Shown: positions 1 to 10,153, counted from the first letter of the stretch. The stretch is 35,447 nucleotides of DNA from Deltaproteobacteria bacterium GWA2_45_12 (GCA_001797365.1 MGPH01000008.1:1-35447); one strand, 5' to 3'. Notes: generated by a model not told the origin, from the letters alone. Made by a program: numbers and translations.

Positions 1-152
1 TTTGCTCGTAACAACTCAAGAAATCCTCGCCTTTTTTACTCCAATTCCCTGAAAATACCTATATTTTCTACCCCCAATTTGTTTATGCATCGTTGCTCAA
101 TTTAGGCAGAAACTTTTTTTAATAAGTTACGATAAGTGAATCAAATATCCTT

Positions 153-650
153 ATGGCATACCCTTTCATTTTCAGAACTCCTGCGCTTGATGCAGTTGTG
201 CCTGTTTCTGACAATCCCGAACCGATCACTTGTTCGGACGAACGAGCCCAATTAGTGACAAAATTGGAAACCGTTTTAAAAATGGATTTCCCCGATTGCT
301 CCACATTTGAACTTGTGGGTAATAAGGACGATCCTCTGGAAAAAAAGGGCATACAGGCTACTTCCCGCCATCTGGGAAAAACACACATCGTTTTTATCAA
401 TACCCAGGGCAAAGCGTTTAAAACCATCCAATGTACACAGGAGGCCATGAACTTAACAGTTTACGATAAACCTGAACTAAAAAATAAAGATGGGGGCGTC
501 AACATCACCCAATCCTATCAACCTTACTGCAATGAACTCGCAGAAGGCGCCCCATTAGAGACAAGCTTTACCCAAGACCAACTCTATTGGGCAAAATTGA
601 TTATTTTACTTTCCAATGAAACACCATCCTCTGAACAAAAATCAAAATAA
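153..650 (+). CDS. Hypothetical protein, 165 aa
   Basis: I do not recognise this protein. It is 165 residues long, has no signal peptide or membrane segment, and its C-terminus is polar (ends in SEQKSK). It contains three cysteines (in PITCSDE, FPDCSTF and TIQCTQE) plus one in QPYCNEL, with no spacing that suggests a metal site. The ATG at 153 has no clear ribosome binding site. It lies 14 bases upstream of the giant gene at 665 on the same strand, so the two are probably cotranscribed and may work together. Upstream, positions 1-152 hold AT-rich DNA in which I see no gene. Reality of the gene is supported by its length, the tight spacing to the next gene and a codon use like its neighbour. 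Confidence 0.6.
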   Translation: MAYPFIFRTPALDAVVPVSDNPEPITCSDERAQLVTKLETVLKMDFPDCSTFELVGNKDDPLEKKGIQATSRHLGKTHIVFINTQGKAFKTIQCTQEAMNLTVYDKPELKNKDGGVNITQSYQPYCNELAEGAPLETSFTQDQLYWAKLIILLSNETPSSEQKSK

Positions 651-664
651 TCACGGAAACATCC

Positions 665-3600
665 ATGTCTTCTCCACACATAACAAATAAACCCCCGGAC
701 CCCTCGGTATCACCTGTAAAAGAGGGTGCAGTACCGGAACCTGCTCCAGCAGATAGAGCCACAGCCGGTGAAGCAACTCCAACAGGTTTAGATGATGGAG
801 GTGCACCCCCGCTTGATCTTGGAAATGGCCCAGGAACCGTTGATGCCGAGCTCTTCGGCGCACCACAAGCACAACGGAACGGAGCTTCTGTTTCTATAAA
901 AGCTGTTTTTCCACCGGACTCTCCCATTGAAGAAAGATACCGAAGGGTTCGTAATGAAGGCATCACCAATAATGAAGAACTGGCATTGGCATTGGATTAT
1001 TTGGCTAAATTAAATCCAGTCCTTCAAAATATCATAAATATTGTAAAGCATAGAATGGATGCCCACCAACTGACTATCGAAGTTAGAAACGACCAAAAAA
1101 CCCATTCTTATGCCAACCCCAGCTTTCAGGGAAAAGTCGATCGCACCACCTCCCATTTTGGTCAGGCCATTGTCTTGCACAAAAACGCCTTGCCCGATGT
1201 TCTTCTGCATGAAATTCTGCATTGCCTTCCCTTGGAAATTGTACAGACTCTTTTTTCCATTCCCTTTGATTTTCCACCCATCCATCCTGATTTAAGTTAT
1301 CAGGACTTAGTCGAAAATATTGCCGAGCATATTCGACTTAATGAAACTTTAAGTTTTGGAGTGATGCAACTGCTCTACGATATTGAAGAAGATCAGGGAA
1401 TAACGCCCGATTTCACGGACAATGTAATTTTTAAGGAAATCAACAAAGCCTGGCACCATGATGGATTAAAGGGAATCAGGAAAATTTTTGAAACTTATTT
1501 TCAAAATTACGAAAAAAATATTGCCAAAACATCCCTCATCATGGCGCTTATTGTTAAAGGGGAAAGACGTACCGATCTAACACCCGAAGAAGAAGCGCTT
1601 ATCCACGACTCCTCACAAAATGATTACCCAGGGGAACAGTACGTCAAATTTTTTCAGAAAGCCTATTTCAAAAGAGTCCGGCAACTGGCCGCCAAGGGCA
1701 TCTCCTTTCCGGCAGGCCAGTATGATATTAGCGCCATGCTAGCCCGCGGCATCTATAACCCCACCGAAGCGCTCTCCAGTCTCTTTGATAAATTGGATCA
1801 ATTGGAAAAAATTGGAGAGACCGAAATCGATCCGCCATCGACCGCCCAAGCTCCTCAGGAGGCTTCGCATTCTCCGCTACAGGGACACAAACAAACCCTT
1901 CTTGCATCGTATCAGGCTACTATTGCCAGGGTTTTGACCGAACAACCACGCAGCCTTTCCCACGGTGAAATCACAGCCCTTATCTCGTGGATCAGACTGG
2001 CTAAAACTGGTGAAATAAAAAAACTCATCCCCCACCTTTACTTCTACATTGACGAAAAACAGGCCGACTTATTTTTAAGACTAGCCTTTGAAATTTATCG
2101 AAGAGGGTTTGTAACCCAGGCCCATGAAATAATCGATCAAATCATGGCCCGCCATTTCAGGCCTGATTTTATTGAACCCATTTTTGAAATCATGGATGAA
2201 AAAGCCGCCTTAAAGGCCATTGAAACTTGTTTATCACATGTAAACAATCACCATCGTCAAACAAATATAGGGGCCCATATGAGCACCTTGGCTAATACTC
2301 AATCATGGAATGACGATCAAAGGAGCAATCTTTGGAGCAATATTAATTATTATTCTTTCATCTTTTCTGCATGCGGCTTGAAAAATATTTACAATAGTCT
2401 CAAGCCTTCTCTCTCCATGCCTGACAATCGAAGAGAATGGCGATGGCTTGTGCAAGGCACCGATCAATCTAGTTACAAACATGAATTTAAGGAGGCCCCA
2501 TGGAAACTTTATTTAAAAGAAATTGACGTTCTCAGGCGCAGGAAAAATCTGCCTCCACACATTGTTTCCCGACTTGATCAAATCTGGGAAGCTCATCGCG
2601 ATTGGTTGCGTTCTGCTTATACAACATTAAACGAGATCATGTCTTTTACTGACAATGAAGATCTTATTTATCTTGTTGCCGATAACAGTGAGATTTTAGG
2701 ATTGTTTAGTGACTCTGACTTGGAAATTATTTTTCAATCCTTTTCTGAAGAGAAACGAAAAATAGCCATGGGGCTAGCCCAAAAGGACCGGTTTGATATC
2801 AAGGATGACAAAGAAACCACCAAAAAAATAATTGCGGAGATTGTTTCTGATACAAGCCTTGATACGCATGAAAATCTAAGGAGCTCCACATCGATGAGCG
2901 CTGTCAAACTGGCCGTACTCAATGAAATTTTGCAGAGTAGCTACGAAAAAAATGGCGGGGATCTGACCTACCTCGGTTTAAGCGATGAAGAAATTTCAAA
3001 AATTGAACAGTTTGCCAAAACTCAACATGCATTCCAATTACCAGATAGTTATCTGGCCTTGATGCAATTCCATCCTTTCAGACAAGACTCCCTGGATAGA
3101 ACACGTACCGCCAATAGCTGGACAGAATTCGGGAATGATATGTTCAGTCCTTTTGGCACACAAGAGGAGGGACCAAGAATTGAATCAGGATTGCTTCTTT
3201 TAACCCACTTAAAAAGCGGACAACCCCAAACACGTTACCAATATGCCCTGGAAACATTAAGAAATCTTTTATACGACAACAGTGGATTGTGGGGTCTGAC
3301 TGATCTTTCCAATGATAGAAGAGATGGCAACATGCCTTTAAGTGAACGTGTCGATCAAACTCTGGCCCCTCTGGCCATTTATTTCCATCGAAGGGCCCTT
3401 AAAGAAGGAGAAATGGGCATTGCCCAAGGGTTCTATGATTTTCTTTTTCGAGAGATTCCCCGCACGCTTCAAGATAAAGTTGAGTTTCCCGTCATCATCG
3501 GGCGTGGTCAAAGGCGTTCGGCTATCAGCCGCTCGTTTTTCATGGCCGAGCTCTCGAGCTATGAATGGCGGCTTCAAATGGACCGCGAAAGACACATCCT

Positions 3601-6600
3601 TTTCACGCAAAATCCAAAAAACGAAGAGGATATCAATGTGTGGTTTGCCCGAATAAACAAGGAAATCGAACGCGGCAGCCCAAACATTACCTGGCAAACT
3701 CTTTATTATTTCACGGAGGAATTTCAGGAAGATAAAGTTGAAGGGCCTTACCTTGTACGACTTTATGAAAGCCTAAACCTTAAAATCATCACCGATCCAT
3801 CCATGGCCGCCGTACACAAGCTGGTTGAAAGCGTGCACAAGTCCCCCCTTTCTGCCGAAGCAAAAGACGGACTTTTCCATGATCTTTTTGGCGATCTTCT
3901 GGAACTGGCCAAATCAGCCTCTTCCACCAAACTCGATTATCTTTCTTTGGTACGCTGGGTAGCCGGATGGAAAACACCGTTTGATATCGACGCCATCATG
4001 AAGGATTATCCACGAACGGAAGCTCTTTTGGCCGTTGAACTGGCAGGGTTTGACCCGCTCACCAACCAAGGCAAGGCCTATGACGAGCACCTTCGCCTGG
4101 AAGCATTCGCTTTGGCCGGAATTGTTTTGCATCGCAACGAAACCAAATCAAATGTGGATAATGAAGCCTCCGTTGTCCCTGAATTTGTTTGTGGTTACAA
4201 CGAAGTCGAAGTTTTACAATCCATGGGGTTGGTTAGCCCCCATGATCCTGTACTGACACCTTTTTCAAGAGATCATTTGTACGGACCAAAGCCCTATCTT
4301 AAAGAGCACTGCTTGAGAGTTCTTACCTATCTTAGACAGAATCAAACTTATTCCCAGGCTCAAAGAGAATCGATTCTGAAACTGATAGACAGATTAATGG
4401 CCTTCGATGATGAAGGAGTGAACAGCGCTTTTGCTGAATGGCTGACCAGCAAGGATGCTATCTCGCATATTCTGTATCTGGATATTCTTAAACTCTTTTT
4501 CAAAAAAAATGATACGTTCGGAGAAACTAAAAGACAAACCAGTATCACACTTTTAAACAAACCCAATTTTTTGCCCCGCACCTTAAAACGCCGCCTCTTT
4601 GAATGGATTACACGAAAAGTATGGTGGTCACCCTGGGTTCAGGACAAATTGGAGAATTTAAAAAAAGACCCCAAAGGAACAAATGAAACAGATTTCATGG
4701 TGTTTCTTTTAAAGGTTTACGATTGTGTTGTTGCAGAAATTCCCGATGATTTCATGCTAGACCGTCTCAACAAGGACAACACCCTTTTGAGCCAATGGCT
4801 CAGGACCGGCGACACCAGCATGCTGCCAAAAGGCTCACTTTTACATATTGAAAAAATAACTGACGATGCTCTTGACACACTCAAGAAGGAAAAATGTTCC
4901 GAGGCAACAATGCCGGTTAGAACCCGCCATGATCTGGTCATGCGGGTTCTTTTTATGGCAAAAGCCATCTGCGAAGTAGCACCCACCACCCCATCTTTAA
5001 ATTTAGCTGAAACATTGAAGCCAGACCTTGTGAAGAAAAATCCTGCACTCTTTGGGCGTGCCCTTCTTTTCCCCGGCGAAACTTACCAAACCATGAATCC
5101 ATCCATTTTGGAAGAACGCTTGCGCCTTTTTTCAATCATGCTGAGCAGGGCTGGTTGGGTTGAAGTTTTTGATTGGCTCCAAAATAAGCAAGGTCCAAAT
5201 TACCTTGGATTAAAATACACCTTAACCGATATTGCCCACAGGGTTATTCCCAGTGATTTGGGATTGACTGCCGACAATTCCTGGAGCTGGCAAGATTTTT
5301 CCAGGGCCATTGACTCCATTGAAAATAAATTTGCAACCATTGAGGGAGAACGCCTCATTTTTGAGGCAGCCAATCTCAAGGATGAAGATCTGCCCGATTT
5401 TATCAGGCAAGAAACAGGCTTGAAAAAAGATCTGCTGGTATGGCTTTTCCAGATTTTGGACCCTGTGGCCAAAACCATTTTTCTGCGCAAACTCAAAGAC
5501 GCAAATACCGATGAAGAAAAAATCAAACTTTTGGGAGAAGCCTCGCACCTTGAAAAATTGCTTCAATTAGCCAGTGTGCACCCTGCAGTACCCAAGGCCC
5601 AACAGGAGATCCTGAAAATTTTTCAAAAACATGTTCCGCCGCGCGATCCCTTGGATGTGAAGGCCACCATAGAATTGAGTCTGGAGCCCTGGCAGTTGGC
5701 CAAACTGACCGTTGATCTGGCAAACCCCCTTTCAGAAGGAACCATCGGCGGCGTCTATCGCGCCATATATGATGGCAACGAAATCGTACTCAAAGTCATT
5801 CCGCAAGGGAAACGCCGCGACCTGACAAATTCACTGGCATCGCTTCAACGGCTAAGGCTCATCCTGATGGCCTCTGAATATAAAAATTACGGCTCGCATA
5901 CCCTCGAACATCTTCTTTCTTTTTACGAACGGGTGATTGTGGAAGAAATTGATTTAAGAATTGAACACGAAAGAGCCCAAAGAATGCGCGCCCTGGTACA
6001 GGGGCTACCGGGTTTTCATGTACCAGCCTATCGGGAAGATCTTTCCACAGTATCTGTAGCCGCCATGGAAAACCTTCCCCCCTATGACCTCATGCATGCC
6101 GATCTTGCCACACGCAAGCAAATCGCAGAAAAAATCGAAAGTGAGCTTTTGCCCGCCATGATCTGGAAAGGTCTTTTCCATTACGACCTGCACCCGGGAA
6201 ATATGGGCGTGCGCTATAATAGCGAAAATCAACCAGAGGTGGTTATTTACGATATGGGACGCGTTTGTGAATTAGACACTACCCAGCAAGCAACCCTCAT
6301 GAGCCTTTATGGCGTTTTGTCAGAGACTACGGAGGGGGCATTCAATATGGAAGCCATTATTCCGTTGCTGCGCCAAATGGGAAAGGTGACCGATGAGGAA
6401 AAATTCAGGAATATGGCCCAAGTTTTTTCAAAGACCTCAAGTTCGGATCCCGTCACCATTTTGGAAGCCATTTGTCCCGAATTAGCCGAATATGGCCTTG
6501 AACTTGATGACACCTATGTAAAACTTCTTTTAATGTTTGTGACCTGGAATGGGACCAAACGGGAATTGTTGAATGAAACATCCCTTCTCGCCGCGCAAAC

Positions 6601-6970
6601 TTTGCCTTCCAGAACACCTCCGGTACATATCGACACACCACGTTCCGGCTCATCGGACACACTGCGCACAACCCAGTTCCACACCTCAACCCTCATTGGC
6701 ATGCCGGCTATAGCGCCAAATTCAGGAGAAACCAATTTATTGGAAGGCCCGTGGCCCCAAGATCCTCTTGCACAAAACATTCCTGTAAATTTGGTGACAG
6801 AGGGGGCGACGGCACTCAAACCAAAACCCGAAACCACAAAACACCGGGGACCAACCGTCGTACGATCCCCACGGCAAACGGCCACTAGAAACATCCGCCC
6901 GGCCATGACGGGTCTATCCAAATTTTCAACATTTAATCGCACATCCATTCCACGCTTCTTTTCTCGATAA
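665..6970 (+). CDS. Giant protein with putative HExxH metalloprotease site and C-terminal ABC1/UbiB-like kinase domain
   Basis: This 2101-residue protein has a Pro/Ala-rich N-terminus (about 1-70), then a segment containing HEILH at residues 182-186, a match to the zincin HExxH motif; an acidic helix with ENIAEH lies about 35 residues later and could give the third ligand. The middle (about 300-1650) is mostly predicted helical and unrecognised. Residues about 1680-1900 resemble the ABC1/AarF/UbiB atypical kinase fold: a nucleotide-loop-like segment (SEGTIGGVYRA), a lysine in VLKVI (K1710), an EEIDLRIEHERAQ helix, the catalytic-loop-like HYDLHPGN (1839-1846) and YDMGRV in place of DFG (D1863). 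The family's alanine-rich loop is replaced by a glycine-rich one and the usual KxGQ motif is not seen just upstream. The last ~130 residues are low-complexity and basic. No signal peptide or membrane segment is visible. Kinase assignment is fairly secure; protease function is inference. Confidence 0.8.
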   Translation: MSSPHITNKPPDPSVSPVKEGAVPEPAPADRATAGEATPTGLDDGGAPPLDLGNGPGTVDAELFGAPQAQRNGASVSIKAVFPPDSPIEERYRRVRNEGITNNEELALALDYLAKLNPVLQNIINIVKHRMDAHQLTIEVRNDQKTHSYANPSFQGKVDRTTSHFGQAIVLHKNALPDVLLHEILHCLPLEIVQTLFSIPFDFPPIHPDLSYQDLVENIAEHIRLNETLSFGVMQLLYDIEEDQGITPDFTDNVIFKEINKAWHHDGLKGIRKIFETYFQNYEKNIAKTSLIMALIVKGERRTDLTPEEEALIHDSSQNDYPGEQYVKFFQKAYFKRVRQLAAKGISFPAGQYDISAMLARGIYNPTEALSSLFDKLDQLEKIGETEIDPPSTAQAPQEASHSPLQGHKQTLLASYQATIARVLTEQPRSLSHGEITALISWIRLAKTGEIKKLIPHLYFYIDEKQADLFLRLAFEIYRRGFVTQAHEIIDQIMARHFRPDFIEPIFEIMDEKAALKAIETCLSHVNNHHRQTNIGAHMSTLANTQSWNDDQRSNLWSNINYYSFIFSACGLKNIYNSLKPSLSMPDNRREWRWLVQGTDQSSYKHEFKEAPWKLYLKEIDVLRRRKNLPPHIVSRLDQIWEAHRDWLRSAYTTLNEIMSFTDNEDLIYLVADNSEILGLFSDSDLEIIFQSFSEEKRKIAMGLAQKDRFDIKDDKETTKKIIAEIVSDTSLDTHENLRSSTSMSAVKLAVLNEILQSSYEKNGGDLTYLGLSDEEISKIEQFAKTQHAFQLPDSYLALMQFHPFRQDSLDRTRTANSWTEFGNDMFSPFGTQEEGPRIESGLLLLTHLKSGQPQTRYQYALETLRNLLYDNSGLWGLTDLSNDRRDGNMPLSERVDQTLAPLAIYFHRRALKEGEMGIAQGFYDFLFREIPRTLQDKVEFPVIIGRGQRRSAISRSFFMAELSSYEWRLQMDRERHILFTQNPKNEEDINVWFARINKEIERGSPNITWQTLYYFTEEFQEDKVEGPYLVRLYESLNLKIITDPSMAAVHKLVESVHKSPLSAEAKDGLFHDLFGDLLELAKSASSTKLDYLSLVRWVAGWKTPFDIDAIMKDYPRTEALLAVELAGFDPLTNQGKAYDEHLRLEAFALAGIVLHRNETKSNVDNEASVVPEFVCGYNEVEVLQSMGLVSPHDPVLTPFSRDHLYGPKPYLKEHCLRVLTYLRQNQTYSQAQRESILKLIDRLMAFDDEGVNSAFAEWLTSKDAISHILYLDILKLFFKKNDTFGETKRQTSITLLNKPNFLPRTLKRRLFEWITRKVWWSPWVQDKLENLKKDPKGTNETDFMVFLLKVYDCVVAEIPDDFMLDRLNKDNTLLSQWLRTGDTSMLPKGSLLHIEKITDDALDTLKKEKCSEATMPVRTRHDLVMRVLFMAKAICEVAPTTPSLNLAETLKPDLVKKNPALFGRALLFPGETYQTMNPSILEERLRLFSIMLSRAGWVEVFDWLQNKQGPNYLGLKYTLTDIAHRVIPSDLGLTADNSWSWQDFSRAIDSIENKFATIEGERLIFEAANLKDEDLPDFIRQETGLKKDLLVWLFQILDPVAKTIFLRKLKDANTDEEKIKLLGEASHLEKLLQLASVHPAVPKAQQEILKIFQKHVPPRDPLDVKATIELSLEPWQLAKLTVDLANPLSEGTIGGVYRAIYDGNEIVLKVIPQGKRRDLTNSLASLQRLRLILMASEYKNYGSHTLEHLLSFYERVIVEEIDLRIEHERAQRMRALVQGLPGFHVPAYREDLSTVSVAAMENLPPYDLMHADLATRKQIAEKIESELLPAMIWKGLFHYDLHPGNMGVRYNSENQPEVVIYDMGRVCELDTTQQATLMSLYGVLSETTEGAFNMEAIIPLLRQMGKVTDEEKFRNMAQVFSKTSSSDPVTILEAICPELAEYGLELDDTYVKLLLMFVTWNGTKRELLNETSLLAAQTLPSRTPPVHIDTPRSGSSDTLRTTQFHTSTLIGMPAIAPNSGETNLLEGPWPQDPLAQNIPVNLVTEGATALKPKPETTKHRGPTVVRSPRQTATRNIRPAMTGLSKFSTFNRTSIPRFFSR

Positions 6971-7067
6971 ATTCCATAATTCTTACACCTTAATTTTTGC
7001 TACAACGTTCTCATATTCCTAAAATCTTTCATTCTCTTTAATTTTGCATGTACTTGAATTTTAACGC

Positions 7068-7094
7068 TTGACTTACACACCTTGCGCTTATACT
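7068..7094 (+). promoter_or_regulatory. Possible sigma-70-type promoter of the ccr gene
   Basis: TTGACT at 7068-7073 and TATACT at 7089-7094 are good -35 and -10 matches, but the spacer is only 15 bases, shorter than the optimum of about 17. The element lies about 80 bases before the ATG at 7172, which has a strong ribosome binding site (AGAAGGAG at 7156-7163). Confidence 0.4.
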
Positions 7095-7171
7095 TTTTCA
7101 AAGTTTTAGAGATCCACGGAGGTCTGTTCATTTTCTAAAAAAACAATAATCTTAAAGAAGGAGTTTTTAAA

Positions 7172-8425
7172 ATGACCAAAGATTTATATAATTTAGGTGA
7201 AATTCCTCCCATGGGAGAAGTTCCCCAAAAAATGCACGCCCAAGTCATTCGTGCAAGTCGTTTTGGAGAACCTAAAAACGCTTTCCAATCCGAAGTGATC
7301 GATGTCCCCTCCATTGGGGATGATGAAGTTCTTGTGTATGTGATGGCAGCGGGAGTCAATTACAACAACGTATGGGCCGCCATGGGCATTCCTGTCAACG
7401 TCATTGCCGCCCGTAATAAAGCCGGTGAAAAAGAAGATTTTCATGTCGGTGGCTCCGATGGCAGTGGCATTGTCTATAAAGCAGGTAAAAATGTGAAAAA
7501 TGTACGGGTGGGGGATGAGGTCGTTATCCACTGCGGCATGTGGGATATTCATGATCCGGCCATTAAAGCGGGAAAAGACCCCATGTACATCCCCTCCTTC
7601 AAAATTTGGGGATATGAAAGTAATTTTGGCGGCTTTGCCCAGTTTACACGCGTTCAGGCCCATCAATGCATGCCCAAACCCAAACATATGAGTTGGGAAG
7701 AAGCGGCTGCCTATATGCTTGTGGGCGCCACCGCCTATCGCATGCTCACCCGCTGGAAAGAACACGAAGTGCGTAACGATGATGTCGTGCTTATCTGGGG
7801 GGGTGCAGGTGGTTTGGGAAGTATGGCCATCCAGATTTGTAAAGCATTTGGAGCCAAGCCCATTGCCGTAATTTCGGGCGAAGATAAAATTGAATACTGC
7901 AAAAAATTGGGCGCCATCGGTTGCATCAACCGCAAAAATTTCAATCACTGGGGCCTACTTCCCCACTGGAAGGATACCGAAAAATACAATGCCTGGTTGG
8001 CTGGCGCCAGATCGTTTGGCAAAGCCATTTGGGATATTGCCGGCAAAGGAGTTTCTCCCCGCATCATCTTTGAACATCCCGGCGAAGACACCGTTCCCAC
8101 CAGTATTTTCGTGTGCGACACCGGTGGTATGGTCGTTATTTGTGCAGGGACGACCGGCTACAACGCCACGCTCGATCTGCGTTATCACTGGATGCGCCAA
8201 AAACGTTTCCAAGGCTCGCATTTTGCCAATGACGATGAAGCCTATGGGTTTAACAACCTGGTGCTTCAAGGCAAGATTTCGGCCTGCCTCTCCAAAGTTC
8301 TGGAATATTCTGAAACGGGCCACGCCCATCAACTGATGCGCGAAAACAAACATCCCCATGGCACGATGTCCATCTTGATCAACGCCAGAAAACAGGGATT
8401 GAAAAATTTGGCTGAATCAAAATGA
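7172..8425 (+). CDS. ccr: Crotonyl-CoA carboxylase/reductase
   Basis: A 417-residue medium-chain dehydrogenase/reductase of the crotonyl-CoA carboxylase/reductase type. The enzyme reduces crotonyl-CoA with NADPH while fixing CO2 to give ethylmalonyl-CoA; the family serves the ethylmalonyl-CoA pathway for C2 assimilation or supplies extender units. Signs seen are the N-terminal [14 protein letters not shown], the [10 protein letters not shown] segment, the [15 protein letters not shown] and [12 protein letters not shown] segments, a Rossmann dinucleotide loop ([14 protein letters not shown]) and a late [17 protein letters not shown] block, all in the order expected for this family and at about its usual length (slightly short). 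The ATG has a strong AAGGAG site. It is convergent with an acyl-CoA ligase gene. No other ethylmalonyl-CoA pathway gene is in the window, so the pathway here is unproven. Related enoyl reductases that do not carboxylate are the main alternative. Confidence 0.9.
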   Translation: MTKDLYNLGEIPPMGEVPQKMHAQVIRASRFGEPKNAFQSEVIDVPSIGDDEVLVYVMAAGVNYNNVWAAMGIPVNVIAARNKAGEKEDFHVGGSDGSGIVYKAGKNVKNVRVGDEVVIHCGMWDIHDPAIKAGKDPMYIPSFKIWGYESNFGGFAQFTRVQAHQCMPKPKHMSWEEAAAYMLVGATAYRMLTRWKEHEVRNDDVVLIWGGAGGLGSMAIQICKAFGAKPIAVISGEDKIEYCKKLGAIGCINRKNFNHWGLLPHWKDTEKYNAWLAGARSFGKAIWDIAGKGVSPRIIFEHPGEDTVPTSIFVCDTGGMVVICAGTTGYNATLDLRYHWMRQKRFQGSHFANDDEAYGFNNLVLQGKISACLSKVLEYSETGHAHQLMRENKHPHGTMSILINARKQGLKNLAESK

Positions 8426-8479
8426 AGCCCCCCAGACTTGCCATGTACCGCTACTTCACAACCATTCTTGCCGGCATGC

Positions 8480-10012
8480 TTAGTTATTCGTGGTGAGTGT
8501 TTTGCGGACAATTTTCCCGTTATGCGTTTTGGGAAGCTCAGAGACAAAAACAATATCCCGTGGCACCTTATATTTGGCAAGGTTTTGCGCGGCATAATCC
8601 AGTATGGATTGGACGCATTTTTCTGTAGGAGTACAGTTTCCCTGCCCCATACATTTTAAAACAAGATACGCTTTTACAATTGTCTTTCCTTCTTTTAGGG
8701 TGGCCCCCACCACTGCCGATTCCAAAACATCTGGGCACGTATTCAAAACGGCTTCCACCTCCAAAGGCGAAATGCGATATCCCCCGGCCGTAATCAGATC
8801 ATCGCGCCTTCCTAAAAAATAAAAATTTCCTTCTTCATCATAGCGCGCCACATCCCCGCTTAAAAACCAGTCACCCATAAAACCTGGGCGGGAAACCCCA
8901 GCCCCTACGGCATCATGATATCCCAACATCAGCCCCATGCAGGACTTGTGACTGGCCAAAATGCCCTCACAGTCGGGCCCCAGTTCATTTAACTGTTCAT
9001 CCAAAATGGCAATGCGCGTTCCAAAAAGAGGGCGTCCACATGAACCGTCACGAATACGTTCCCCGTAAGGCTGCACCAAATAAACACTGTGCTCTGTCAT
9101 TCCCAAGCCTTCATAAATATCCGTTCCCGTAACCTTAATGAATTTCTCCCTGACCTCTCCCGGAAGTTTTTCACCGGCACACAGACACACGCGCACAGGC
9201 TCGAAACCAGAATCATCTTTTTCCAGATAGTCGGCCAGCCGGCGATAAATACCGGGCACACTCATGAAAATGCTCACGCCAAATTCATCCACAATCTTTT
9301 TTAATAAATCGGGGCGGCAAGATCCATTGTAGACAAGGCTGGTCCCCCCAAAACGCCAGATATCAAGTAATCCCCCTGTCAGTGCATAACTCCAGTTAAG
9401 GGCACTCGTATTAAAAACAACATCGTTTTCCTGAAAACTCTGCCACCGAAGCACACGTTCATCATGGGCCAGAATGCTTCGATGGGCATGAATAACACCC
9501 TTGGGCTGACCTTCGGTTCCACTGGTATAAAGCCAATAAGCCGGATCCTCCATCAAGGTGGGCAAAACAAGGAAAGGGGCAAAAGATGAAAAACGTATCT
9601 CATCCATGAAAACAACGGGCCCCACATCATGGGACCAGACATCTTTTGTGGTAATCAACCCGCTGGCCTGACTGTCTTTAAAAATGAAATCAAGCTCGGC
9701 CGGCTTAAGCATGATGGAAGTAGGAATGGGGATGGCTCCCATCTTGATGGCTCCCAAAAAAGCCACAATAAAATCGGGAGAATTATCCAGGCGCAGCACA
9801 ACACGTTCTTTGGGCTTTAACCCCTTGGACAATAAATAAGAGGCCATGGCATTGGTGGCCTTGTAAAAATCATCAAAGGTCCATTTTTTGGCAGAAATTG
9901 TCCCTTCCTGTTCCAGCACATGAATCATGGCTGTTTTATTGCGACTAATATTTGTTCGTTGATGTTTGTCGATGCAGTCGGTGGCGATATTATATGTGTT
10001 TGAAAAAGGCAT
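8480..10012 (-). CDS. Acyl-CoA ligase (AMP-forming, ANL superfamily; benzoate-CoA ligase-like)
   Basis: A 510-residue adenylate-forming ligase that would activate a carboxylic acid to an acyl-AMP and then to the CoA thioester. Visible motifs are the phosphate loop YTSGTEGQPKG, the EGLGMTEHS adenine-binding block, SGDVARYDEEGNFYFLGRRDD with the hinge, the A8 motif GGYRISPLEVE and the C-terminal catalytic lysine region (THNGKIVRK). The fold and order are complete. The overall look is closest to benzoate/medium-chain acyl-CoA ligases, but the substrate cannot be read from sequence. Between MLGYHD and DWFLSGD the residues AVGAGVSRPG are encoded by a copy of the genome's palindromic repeat (8882-8909). 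The start has no obvious ribosome binding site. It is convergent with ccr, with 54 bases between stops, which hints at related CoA-ester metabolism. Confidence 0.9.
   Translation of the reverse strand: MPFSNTYNIATDCIDKHQRTNISRNKTAMIHVLEQEGTISAKKWTFDDFYKATNAMASYLLSKGLKPKERVVLRLDNSPDFIVAFLGAIKMGAIPIPTSIMLKPAELDFIFKDSQASGLITTKDVWSHDVGPVVFMDEIRFSSFAPFLVLPTLMEDPAYWLYTSGTEGQPKGVIHAHRSILAHDERVLRWQSFQENDVVFNTSALNWSYALTGGLLDIWRFGGTSLVYNGSCRPDLLKKIVDEFGVSIFMSVPGIYRRLADYLEKDDSGFEPVRVCLCAGEKLPGEVREKFIKVTGTDIYEGLGMTEHSVYLVQPYGERIRDGSCGRPLFGTRIAILDEQLNELGPDCEGILASHKSCMGLMLGYHDAVGAGVSRPGFMGDWFLSGDVARYDEEGNFYFLGRRDDLITAGGYRISPLEVEAVLNTCPDVLESAVVGATLKEGKTIVKAYLVLKCMGQGNCTPTEKCVQSILDYAAQNLAKYKVPRDIVFVSELPKTHNGKIVRKTLTTNN
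8882..8909. repeat. Degenerate GTAGGGGC-type palindromic repeat inside the acyl-CoA ligase gene
   Basis: Read on the minus strand this begins GTAGGGGCTGGGG, followed by TTTCCCGCCCAGG, an imperfect palindrome of the same family as the intergenic copies at 13881, 21796, 23895 and 31288. It is translated in frame as VGAGVSRPG in a surface-loop position of the ligase. Confidence 0.6.
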
Positions 10013-10108
10013 TAGGCAGCACTTTGGATGGAAGTTTCTTCGTTTAAATCAACTAACTTGGCGGCCATGGACTGATTTCACTAGCAAATGTCTTTGGGCA
10101 ATTCAACT

Positions 10109-10147
10109 GGGAATTCATTGATTGGGAATTCATTGATGGGAATACAT
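10109..10147. repeat. Short tandem repeat, about 14-15 bp, three units
   Basis: GGGAATTCATTGATT at 10109-10123 is followed by GGGAATTCATTGAT at 10124-10137 and a partial, diverged GGGAATACAT at 10138-10147. It lies upstream of the acyl-CoA ligase start in non-coding DNA. Function unknown. Confidence 0.75.
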
Positions 10148-10153
10148 GGCCCC

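Noticed and set aside
3210-3240. KSGQ in the giant protein as the UbiB KxGQ motif
   Set aside because: It lies about 830 residues before the kinase-like domain, whereas the motif belongs directly upstream of it.
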